A stretch of 64,000 nt of DNA from Hyaloscypha bicolor E (lineage: Eukaryota > Ascomycota > Leotiomycetes > Helotiales > Hyaloscyphaceae). This document shows positions 55,168 to 64,000 of this stretch, one piece after another (position 1 is the stretch's first letter; every line of letters begins with the position of its first letter). Location: NCBI RefSeq assembly GCF_002865645.1, contig NW_020194554.1, positions 434,001 to 498,000 on the forward strand. The letters run 5' to 3'. The notes under the pieces were generated by a model. The model saw nothing but the letters and a program-made list of their open reading frames with translations, ran no database searches and was not told where the DNA came from. The position numbers and the translations under genes are program-made.

Positions 55168-58045
55168 AAGAGCGGGAGGAAATTGCCAGGAAATGGAAAC
55201 GAAACGAATGAGCGGCATATCTATCAGCATTTTCTTCATTCGTGGGCATCCACAATGCCCGTAGCGACGGTCTCGACCCTTTCATTTCCAAAGCGATGTC
55301 AATCGTCCAGCATTCAGGCGTTTCCAGCGTTTTCCCAGCATTTCATCGGTTTGTTTTTTTGTTTTGTTTTTTGCGTCATTTACATCGCATTACATAGCCT
55401 CAACGAGAGGCAAGAGTTTTTCTTGCTCCGTGTTTTTTTTCTTGGGTGTTTGAGGGAAATACATGGGATCTGAAGCTAAATATTGGGCCACGGCCGTCTA
55501 GTCCTTAATACCTATGATCATTTGCGAAAATATGTTGTTTTTTTCATCTGGTTCCTTTCGGGTAGAATTGTGGAGGATTTGTATATAGACCAGATTATGA
55601 TACCAAAGACGACAACAAACTAATCTTTTTTGGGAATTGAGGAGGTTAATACAGAGATATTTCGCACATCCACTTCCTTATCTTTCTTAACTTGGCTTGC
55701 GAGGTGATGGTGTGCAGAGGTATCAATAGGTGGGGGCTCCTTGCAATGCAAAGAGTGTAAAGTTTAAACGCCCTGTTCGTGCCAAAACCGTGTGCGCTAC
55801 AGCGGAAACCTTCTCCGTGCGGTGCACCAATCCGGGTCGGCAAGTGGTCGGCCACGCTCGAGTGCGCGATACTGCTGCTGCTCTTTCTCTTTCATTTTTG
55901 TTCTCGTGTAGTTGCGAGAGTAGGAGGTGAAATGATTCCGTGTAGATATCCCCGTGGAAGTCCTTCTCCTCACCGCAGAGTTCTCTGCTATCAATATCCC
56001 CCCCTCCTTGTTCAAAGAGAGAGAATTTGATTTCTCTTGTCTTTACTCTTGTTATCATCAAGTAGCCATGTTTCATTGCCAGATCTTTGGTATATTTCAC
56101 TTTCTAAACTCCGGCACATATTAATGCAATACATAAGATGATAAGCTCTAAGCGAAATTCAAGAAATGGTTTTTCTTCCGCCGCTCGAAGGGAAAGGGTG
56201 GTTGGTAAGTGGTCTCGAGGTACGGAGAAGAGGACCCGTTAGTTATCATTCGAATCAACCGCTGGTTCCCTCTTTGATAGTTTGTGTTATACTAGCGGCG
56301 CAGCCCACTGTGAGAAGGTGGAGGTTTGCGTATCTCTCAAAGAAAGGAGGATGCGGATATTCCAACGTGCTGGGCCGCGAGATCCCGAGATTTTTCAGCC
56401 CCACTTTCTCGTCTCCCTCCTAAGCTTGACTCGGGCTCTAATCTGCCCAGCCTCAATTCGAGTCAGGATAGGGTCGGGAGAGGGCTTTTAATAGGGGTAT
56501 GTATTACGTAGGTGTGAGACATGTGGAAATCAGAGTGGGGCAGCGTCTTGGGGGCGGAGGCCCCGAGAGAATTTTTTTCTTAAAGTAGCGAGCCTTGCTG
56601 GCTTTCTACACCTGGCCAAGATAATAGCCGGCTCCTCTAAAGCCTCTCCTAAGGTTTCAAGACGCTAGCCTTCCTACTCCTAGCCCGGTAGCTGGCCAAG
56701 CTTAGCCTCGCCTAAACTCTAGGCAGGCTGAGTTGGGAAATGGGAAGGAAGACTGGCTGCGAGTTGGATGATCTTGGAATATGGAAGGGTCGGGAGTGTT
56801 TGAAGGGTGGGTATATAAGAAGGACTTTAGTGAAGAGTTGCCAAGCAGCAAAGTTCGAGCTTTCAAATGTGCCTCACTCACAGGGAGTGTGCGGGGGTGC
56901 TAGTTTCTCATCAAGAGAGGAAGTTTTTATTCGTGCAGCGCTGAGTGACTTTGCTACTTTCCAGTTTTCCGAAATCTTGCTGGTTTACGGGGAATCGGCG
57001 TGTTCTTCTTGTGGAAGAACTTCTGTTCTTCTGCATTTGCTTTGTTATTATCAAGATCTTGCTTTATTTTCAACTTTTCATCTTATCTCAACTCCTCCAT
57101 CTCTTCAAATTCTCTTCTCGCGTCAAGTAAACCTACAAGCTCTATTTATGATGGAATCTAACCTCTTTTCCAATACACAATATAGAGAAGAATTCATACG
57201 AACGCCACACTACCGGTTTTCAGGGATCTCTTATGGAAGCTCCTCGTTGGAGTGAGAATGCGAGATGCTGACGAGGAATATATTGCCCATATCCCTTAGC
57301 GCTAGCTCCTTCCTTTGGCTCCTGATGATCTGAGGGTACGATGAATGTCTGTCGGGTACAAAATAAGCTCCGTTAGTCAGGGCAAGAGGATATTTCATAC
57401 AGACAAACTTCAACTCGAATGCTTGTTACTGGAGTATGGTCGCAGTCGCTGGTAATCAACAGGTGGGGTGTGGGGATATTCTCGGATGGCTGGTTCAAGC
57501 ATTGAATATTTATTTCTACTTCAAGTTGGACAGATGTTGGTTTAGAGATTGGCACAAGTTCGTGTTCAAACTTTATAGGGTATGGAGAGTGTTGTTATTG
57601 ATATACTTGTTGTTACTATTCCTACATGTTTATCACACTTCTCCGCTATCTTCTTCTACTCCTTGTTGCACTGAACAAACACATCTTCCAAATTTAAGCA
57701 TAAACACTCGTAACACGTCACAGGTTTGCATAGCTTAATGTAGGAGAAGTCGAGGAATGCCACCAATTCTGAAACGGGGTGGTAGTATACCATAAACTCT
57801 GATGTAGAGAACGAAGGAGATAAGGGGGGTGTATCAATACCTAAGAGTTAACCTTCCCATGTTGTGGCTTTATAAAGAGACGAAATTGAACGTGTCGAGT
57901 AGCTCTTCAGTATAAAGAAGAAGGACATAATTGAGAGGGGGGACAACCCATCAAGTGTGGGGAGTAGGTGCTTGCTCGACGAGGAGATCCTTCTCGACTC
58001 TCTTTGCATTTGCTGCTTTTTATATTTAAGGTTGACTAGGGGCTT
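55168..58045. other. Intergenic/degenerate region, 2.9 kb
   Basis: Begins with the 3' flank of the large gene. The segment 56540-56730 (ggaggccccgaga.., many ctagcc/tagcc words) looks like a damaged repeat. Short frames at 56740-57255 and 57436-57738 have no domain or splice support. It grades into the transposon block further right. Confidence 0.45.
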
Positions 58046-58568
58046 TTGAGAAAGTTCACTACTTCTCAGATTCATTTAAAGCCTTCGCTCAAGGCACAGC
58101 CGAAGGCACGAGTGCGAGTACGGAGGTCAAGCAGGACACGCCCCAACCGCAACAGATCAAGCAGCCAGAATCGCAGGATACAGATTGGTCTTGGAATGTT
58201 CGAGGAGATTGAGAGGAAAGCCTGTTTAGTACAGGCTCTGATCATCTACTGGATCAACCCTGCTATTCGCGGCCCACTGCAAGAAAAACAATCTACTACT
58301 GTAATATAACATGTCTTCCACAGCCACCCCATTAGGGCAAATACCTGAACCCGTCGACCGCGCAAGGAATCGCCACCGCCTTTATAAGTCGGACCCAGAC
58401 TCGTACAATGGTCCTCGAGATGACTTCTCCGAAATTCCACACACGTACAACCCTGATCGAGGGGGCAGTGTTGCTTTGACGGAAAGGTTTACAGTTACTG
58501 GTACAACTGTTGGCTATTGTGGGATTCATGTAGCGGCAAGCCTGGGTCAAGGGAAGACTCATAGATAG
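58046..58568 (+). pseudogene. Possible truncated gene remnants at the edge of the transposon block
   Basis: Two adjacent frames have ordinary host-like composition. One, at about 58060-58213, reads SDSFKAFAQGTAEGTSASTE and closes with DTDWSWNVRGD before a TGA; it has no Met of its own. The second, 58311..58568, starts MSSTATPLGQIPEPVDRARN and ends after 85 residues at TAG, just before composition collapses into AT-rich sequence. Neither is recognised. They may be pieces of one gene broken by the transposon block, or orphan ORFs. Confidence 0.3.
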
Positions 58569-59005
58569 GTTTAGCAAGAGAGCCACGCAGGCAATACGAG
58601 GCAGCCTTATTTCGACGGCAAGCTGCGCTAGTAGAAGGGTAGAGCGGTCTCGGAATTGGCGTTAATTCTGAGTAGTTGAAATGCATGTGTGGATGCCAGG
58701 AAGGATAATATAGCCTTAGTCTAAGTATAAAATATAAATCTTATAAGGGTTTTTAAGAGAGATTTATATAAATATAATAAAAAGTAGAGTTTAAGGGCCG
58801 TTTATATTAATAAGAACTACTTTATAATTAAAGACAAGAATAGAATTTATAAAAAGAAGAATATAAAGAAGAATTAAGGTCTTTATAATAAAGTATAAGT
58901 CGAATGCTTTATATATTTAGTTAATTGGCTGCTTTCTTCTCCGAATTTAAATCTGATTAATAATATATTATTGGTATAGCTATTCCTCTGGGAGTCACGT
59001 GCGTA

Positions 59006-59085
59006 GTCACGGGACACGGGACACGGGACATAGGCAATGGGACATGGGCAATGGGACATAGGATACGGGACATAGTCATGTGACC
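59006..59085. repeat. GGGACA minisatellite
   Basis: About seven imperfect units of the form (a/t)(c/t)gggaca, with caatgggaca variants. Flanks cacgtgcgtagtcacggg and gtcatgtgacctcgcgtccc are loosely inverted. Confidence 0.75.
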
Positions 59086-59142
59086 TCGCGTCCCATTAGT
59101 AACTCGACCAGTAGACTAGACCCCTTTAGGCTTAGCAGATTT

Positions 59143-59179
59143 AGGGATCGCATATTAATATCACAATACTGCGATCCCT
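59143..59179. repeat. 10-bp inverted repeat with 17-bp loop
   Basis: agggatcgca at 59143-59152 and its exact complement tgcgatccct at 59170-59179. It sits where the copia-like LTR could begin; it may be an LTR stem or an unrelated element end. Confidence 0.6.
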
Positions 59180-59371
59180 ATTTCTAAAGAACAACTTTAC
59201 TAACCTTATATAAATAGTACTTCTATGCCTATATAATAGTACTATATATTACTAGTAAACTAATACTAATTAGTTTATATTCAGATCAGAATAAGACCTA
59301 TTTAGTACTTATAGATCAGGAAGGATTAAGCTACGCTTGCCTAAGATTCGGTTATTTAGGGGCAAAGCTAT

Positions 59372-59555
59372 TATTCCAGTTAAAGAGGGAATAACTATTA
59401 ATCCTATTACCTATAATTCGGTTATATAAGCAGGAAAGATACTTGATCTTACTAAGGCCCGATTATACTATATTAAAGGGGGGAATATTTATTAGTTCTA
59501 TTATCTATAATTCGGTTATATAGGTAGGAAGGGTACTTAATCTTATTAAATACTA
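59372..59555. repeat. Imperfect direct repeat, period about 94 bp
   Basis: Two copies share ctataattcggttatata (59411 and 59505) with similar flanks (gggaata..tatta..cctatta before, gcaggaaagatactt-like after). Differences are mostly transitions. Probably part of a damaged LTR or leader. Confidence 0.55.
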
Positions 59556-60739
59556 AAACGGTTAGCTATTTAACTATCCTATTTTATTCCTATTTAACTC
59601 CTATAAAACCCTCTCAAAAACCACTTTCTTTTAAACCCCTAGGGCTCTTAAGCTTTAGAATTATTAAGTTCTCCCGGAATCTCGATATTTTATTTCTTAA
59701 ATTTCACTTCCTAAATTTCTTATTATAAACGAAATTTTTACCTCAAATATAATACCTACTATAAACTATCTATTTTATAAACTACTCTTCTTTTTATAAA
59801 CCTATCCTTCTTACAAATTACTATACCTTAAACTAGATATAAGCCTATAAAATATATAATAGCGAAATATACTATAATAAATAATTCCTTTATTAGATCT
59901 ATCTAATCTAATTACTTTATAAATAATAATAATTTCAAGGAATTAGTAAGAAAGTAAAGATATAGGATTAATCTGAACTTTACTAAAGCAGATAAGATAA
60001 CTAAATTCTTAAATACTAAGCTATTTTAATATATTTTTTATAAAATAGTTAATAATAACTTTTAGAAGCTATTTAGATATAATTTTAAGGATTTTATTTA
60101 TTAAAGAAACTTTAATAAATTCGAACTCCCGAAAATACTATATCTATATAAGACTCTTTAGTATAGTAATATATTTATATAATAGAATAGTAGTACTAAT
60201 ACTATTATAAATATCCTATATATTATTATAAAGAAAAATAAATAATATATATAGTTAAATAAGAATATATTAATAGCTAGACCAGACCTTATTAAGGAAC
60301 TAATCCTATTAGGCTTTATTACTTTTATAAAGAATAAATACCTAGAACCTATTATTTTTAATATTTCTATACTACTATTACTTTCTTTATTACTATATCC
60401 TATATCTTTACTAGATTTATATACTAGTATAAAAGCTTTAGGAATAAATAATATATTTCTACTACTATTACTATTATAACTATATCCAAATAACCCCTAA
60501 TTCTCTTTAACTATAAGACTTATTAGGGAAGTTACTAAGATCTATACTAAAAAGTAAAAGTATAATAAATCTAATAATAATTTTAATTATAAACTTACTA
60601 TTTTTCTTAATATTTACTAATATATAGAGCTTCTATAAAAGGTACTAATACGAGCTTTTCCTATTATACTAAAGAAACTAGCTCAAGACTATTTTTATAG
60701 TAACTAGCTCTTTTAATATATATATAAAAAGGCTTATAT

Positions 60740-60932
60740 TATTATGGTTATACGCTCCATGGCTGTTACGTGTTCCCTGCACGTGGTATGCTAGGCTATA
60801 TTGGGCTAGGCTGGTTCGTATGCTTACCTGGTGTTCGTATATACTTGTATATTCTTCTCTCCTTAGTTTAGTATTATCGGAATAAGAGCTATTCTACCCT
60901 GCTTTCCAAGCCCAGAGCCAGGCCTCGTAATA
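60740..60932 (+). repeat. 5' LTR, 193 bp
   Basis: Aligns without gaps to 62260-62452; I count 11 differences, all transitions. Begins TATTATGG where the partner begins TGTTATGG, consistent with G-to-A damage of the terminal TG. Confidence 0.88.
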
Positions 60933-61125
60933 TTATACTAAACTCATTCCAGGAACCCAGAGAGCTTGCGAGCTCATTTTTTGTCTTTGTTTTTAGCCTG
61001 CTTGCGAGCGAACGGTACCCCTATTTTTTACGGCTTGCGAGCGAAACGAACCACAAACCACGAACTACGAACCATACTTTACTTCTCTCTTCTTAAGCCC
61101 GGCTTAAGAACCCCCCTTTTTTACT

Positions 61126-62259
61126 ATGGATCAGGTTAGGATAGTAATTATAGAGCTGCGGGAGGAGCTCCAGTACTAGTATAATGAACTTGAGCGTCAA
61201 AATACTAAAATCATACGTCAGAATTCCGAAATTACCTTCTTGTATATCCTCCTTACGAACCGATCTACGAATACAAGGCCTAAAGCGAGCCTCCCAGATC
61301 CAGACAAGTTTACAGGGCAAGCCCACAAGTTTAATACGTGGCTTCCAGCTATCCGAGCAAAGCTATAAGTCGATGGGGATGTAATTGGGGATACCACAGC
61401 TCAGTTTTATTATATATACTTGAATCTGGACTCCTATATTCAAGCTATGGTTCTCCCGTAACTCTCTCTCGATTCTACTACTCCCGATTTTAATATGATT
61501 CTGGTATAGCTTGCGCGAGTATATAATAACCCGAATAAGGTACAAGATACGGAGGACAAGCTATATGCCTTTAAACAAGGTACTAATACTCTGTATACTT
61601 ATATTGCAAAATTCGAGTAAATCCTATACAAGGTATAAGGTTAGAATTGGCCAGATACGAACAAGATCTCTACTTTTTGCAATGGTCTTGGTTCTACTAT
61701 TCGCAATCGGCTCAGCCAGTAATTGAACCTCCTACGGACGTACCCTGATTTCCTATATACTATCCAGCAACTAGCCGGCCGATCTACGAACCAAGCTTCC
61801 TTTGGACAGCCGTACCTTCTATAGAACCGCCAGGCCCATGAACCAATGGACCTTTCCTCAATTAATATAATCGATATAGGTGTAATCCATACTTCCATTT
61901 CAGAACTACCCGTCAAGCGAGTACGATCGATTTCCCCAGTATGCCGTAAGGAATATCGAAAGCAGGGTAGATGTGTACATTATAGGGCATATAACTACTG
62001 GATATATGAGTGTTCACTAGGGCCTTACTTTTTAACCTCAGTGGAAATATCTGGTAAAAAGTATACGGTTATGGCAATTAATAAGGACAATGGGAATACA
62101 ATTAATGGGGACTCTAATGGCTCTAGGACTATACAGGCTCGGTATAGTCTAATTTCCCAGATATTAATGATTTGCCAAAGCTTCCGGTACTCTGGGGTCC
62201 AAATAGGAAGCGGTAGCCTTAAAATCGCTCGGGACGAGCTTTCTCTCAGGGGGGGGTAA
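61126..62259 (+). pseudogene. Retrotransposon gag with nine in-frame stops
   Basis: A 377-codon frame from ATG 61126 to TAA 62257-62259, whose last base directly precedes the 3' LTR. Nine in-frame TAA/TAG codons lie in the first 240 codons, all explainable by CAA/CAG/TGG transitions, and none in the last 137. Gag-like features: an N-terminal coiled region, LPDPDKFTGQAHKFNTWLPA (the usual capsid start), and a C-terminal zinc-knuckle position at 61972-62013 with C-x2-C-x4-H-x4-C spacing in which the second Cys and the His are both Tyr. Both changes are single transitions. Resembles Ty3/gypsy-type fungal Gag. Confidence 0.85.
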
Positions 62260-62452
62260 TGTTATGGTTATATGCTCCATGGCTGTTACGTGCTCCCTGT
62301 ACGTGGTATGCTAGGCTATATTGGGCTAGGCTGGTTTGTATACTTACCTGGTATTTATATATACTTGTATATTCTTCTCTCCTTAGTTTAGTATTATCGG
62401 AATAAGAGCCACTCTACCCTGCTTTCCAAGCCCAGAGCCAGGCCTCGTAATA
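62260..62452 (+). repeat. 3' LTR, 193 bp
   Basis: Starts with TG directly after the gag stop codon and ends ..cctcgtaata before the tatat target duplication. Same length as the 5' copy. Confidence 0.88.
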
Positions 62453-64000
62453 TATATTAATATTTATAGTTTCTTTAAAGGCCCTAGATTCGAATATCGA
62501 AATTTAGACAAGTAAAATACTACTATATAAGCTTCTATAATAGCTAAATTTCCAGAAAAGATAATATTTGAAACTATTTAATTACTAATTAATAAACTAT
62601 ATTAATTATAATATAGTCTTATACCTAACTTATAAAATACTAAATTCTTCTATAATAAGATTATTACTTCTTACTAAGGCTCCCGGATATATAGATATAT
62701 AATCTCAGACCTTTTTATAAATCTCGGCTAGCTTATTAATAAGCTTTAGTTATTTATTACTATATATAAGAACAAATAATAAGCTAATCCCGAAACCTTT
62801 TTTACTAATTAATAATACTATTCTTAGAACCCTCTAAGCTATTATCCCTCCGGAAATCATTAATATAGATCTAGCCATAACTTCAGAACCCGTAATAACT
62901 ATTTTAAGTCCTATAATTATAATAATTATATCCCGAAATTATATTTTATATATAAGAAACCCAAATACTACTTATAAAAACATATACTAGAGAAATAAGA
63001 AACTAAGAAAGCTCGATTTAGGAATAGAAATATCTATTAGTTTAGATCCCGAAATACCCGTAACTTTAATAAATGCTTTAGTAATACTTATATATAATAT
63101 ATTACTAAAGCTAAAGATAAAGAAAGTAATAAGAGTAATAAGAATAAACTAGTAAATAATGCTTTTAAGGCTTTATTAGTAGAAATAAATAAAGAAAAGA
63201 AATACTATTTAGATTTCTATTTTATTTTAGTTAAGAGCTTTTTAGCTGCTTCTACTACTCCTATTTTACTAATAACTATAGCTAATACCCTTATAGATAA
63301 CCTTATTTCCCTTTCTCTTATATACTAGATAATAGATAAAAACCATACCTTAGAACCTATTAAACCTTTAATAAAAGATACCCAGACTTTTATAATTAAT
63401 AATATATTAAAATATAATACTTACTACTTTTATAAAGTTATAATTAATACTAGAGCCTCTAGATACTTAACTACTAGTTCTAACTAATTCCAAGCTCTCT
63501 AGTAAACTAATAATAGTATTAAACTTAATAAAACTACTAAAGGTTAAGTTAATATCTAGTTTAGTATTAGATCTATATTTTCTATTAGATCTATAATAGT
63601 AAATATACTAATTAGGTAAGTATAATTCTATATTATACCTTTAAAAACTCTATTTTTATTTAGCTTAGCTAATATAGATAAGCTAGGAGTCGATTTTAAT
63701 AATCTTATTAATTATTTTATTACTTTTACTAGAAAATATATACCTATAATATAATATTTCAAATATTTTTTCCTGTTTTAAAATACTATACTATAAGGCT
63801 TTATTTCCGAATCCTTTATTTATAACTCCTGCTTTCTTATAGAGATTAAATTATAATATCTATACTATTATTTTGGTTATTTATTTATTAATAAGCTCCA
63901 AAATATATTAGAATAAGCAGGCTATAATATTAATATAGAAGCCCTTAAATATCTTATAAAATACTATAAATAATACCAGAAATATAGCTAATTACCCGGA

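Larger units (their letters stand above)
60740..62452 (+). mobile_element. Compact gag-only LTR retrotransposon inserted in copia gag
   Basis: 1713 bp bounded by two 193-bp direct repeats, with a 1327-bp interior carrying a single gag-like frame and no protease, reverse transcriptase or integrase. Flanked by tatat at 60735-60739 and 62453-62457, fitting a 5-bp target duplication. Removing the element with one tatat copy brings the surrounding copia gag back into one frame (..AYINIYSFFKG..), independent support for a true insertion. A G-run (62248-62256) at the 3' interior end may be the polypurine tract. No primer-binding site was recognised. Being non-autonomous, it would need enzymes from another element. 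Confidence 0.87.
58690..64000 (+). mobile_element. AT-rich RIP-damaged retrotransposon block; main body a Ty1/copia-like relic
   Basis: About 5.3 kb of very AT-rich DNA reaching the window edge. On the plus strand, beyond 62458, dense stop codons interrupt a frame with Ty1/copia landmarks in the right order: a Gag piece (FFKGPRFEYRNLDK near 62470), a cysteine-motif relic near 62940, a protease-type site changed to INTRAS near 63445, then LYYYFGYL near 63860 in place of the copia pre-integrase L-H-x-R-x-G-H motif. The Gag N-part lies left of 60739. The substitutions that can be inferred are C-to-T or G-to-A, as RIP produces. The 5' LTR may lie within 59115-59600; the 3' end is outside the window. 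No functional product is expected. Confidence 0.75.

Noticed and set aside
56740..57255. 171-codon plus-strand frame
   Set aside because: No recognisable domain, biased composition, surrounded by degenerate sequence, no splice or homology support.
1..64000. tRNA, rRNA, CRISPR, riboswitch or bacterial operon signals
   Set aside because: None seen. Introns, fungal families and spacing show a eukaryotic nuclear region; direct repeats found are LTRs and microsatellites.

Overview
The window is nuclear DNA of a filamentous ascomycete (Pezizomycotina, probably Leotiomycetes/Helotiales-like; this is inferred from gene content only). Supporting signs are short introns (about 47-250 bp) with GT..AG ends and TACTAAC/CTAAT-type branch sites, fungus-specific families (Zn2Cys6 and bZIP regulators, OPT and ACS-type MFS transporters, DUF3712 and MpaB-like proteins), and a transposon block with all-transition damage of the repeat-induced point mutation (RIP) type. 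I reconstructed about 17 protein genes by splicing exons by eye. For the multi-exon genes the exon phases close into one open frame, which is the main internal check.

Layout. 1-5.64 kb: 3' truncated, very large minus-strand gene with a disordered N-half, PAM2-like motifs and a long coiled coil. 6.8-9.1 kb: PQ-loop vacuolar-type transporter divergent from an NAD(P)-binding reductase-like gene. 9.6-14.4 kb: a 94-residue conserved-looking protein with an 11-nt first exon, an uncharacterised 210-residue protein, and an OPT oligopeptide transporter. 16.6-20.2 kb: a protein with one globular unknown domain, and a glutathione S-transferase-like gene. 20.2-22 kb: degenerate zone with a diverged tandem repeat, a cysteine-rich gene interrupted by TAA, and an AT-rich island. 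22.8-27.6 kb: a three-exon bZIP regulator and two small secreted or surface proteins.

28.5-36.8 kb: MpaB-type oxygenase-like protein, a DUF3712 membrane protein, a cytochrome b5-like protein, a 2-oxoglutarate/Fe(II) dioxygenase and an ACS-family MFS transporter. This is a redox and transport neighbourhood, but orientations are mixed and no backbone biosynthetic enzyme is present, so a metabolic cluster is only a possibility. 36.8-44.4 kb: long gene-poor stretch. 44.4-47.9 kb: a small disordered protein convergent with, and overlapping by its stop codon, an 810-residue Zn2Cys6 regulator whose last exon is 14 nt. 47.9-51 kb: long non-coding, microsatellite-rich interval. 51-55.2 kb: 1360-residue disordered protein with an N-myristoylation-type start.

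55.2-58.7 kb: gene relics. 58.7-64 kb: AT-rich RIP-damaged retrotransposon nest. A Ty1/copia-like Gag-Pol relic has been interrupted inside gag by a compact gag-only LTR element of 1713 bp with two 193-bp LTRs. The host frame lines up again across the insertion when one copy of the 5-bp target duplication is counted. The two most interesting items are this nested gag-only element and the PAM2-like/coiled-coil giant protein, which resembles in architecture the endosomal mRNA-transport scaffolds known from basidiomycetes. No rRNA, tRNA, CRISPR or bacterial operon structure was seen.
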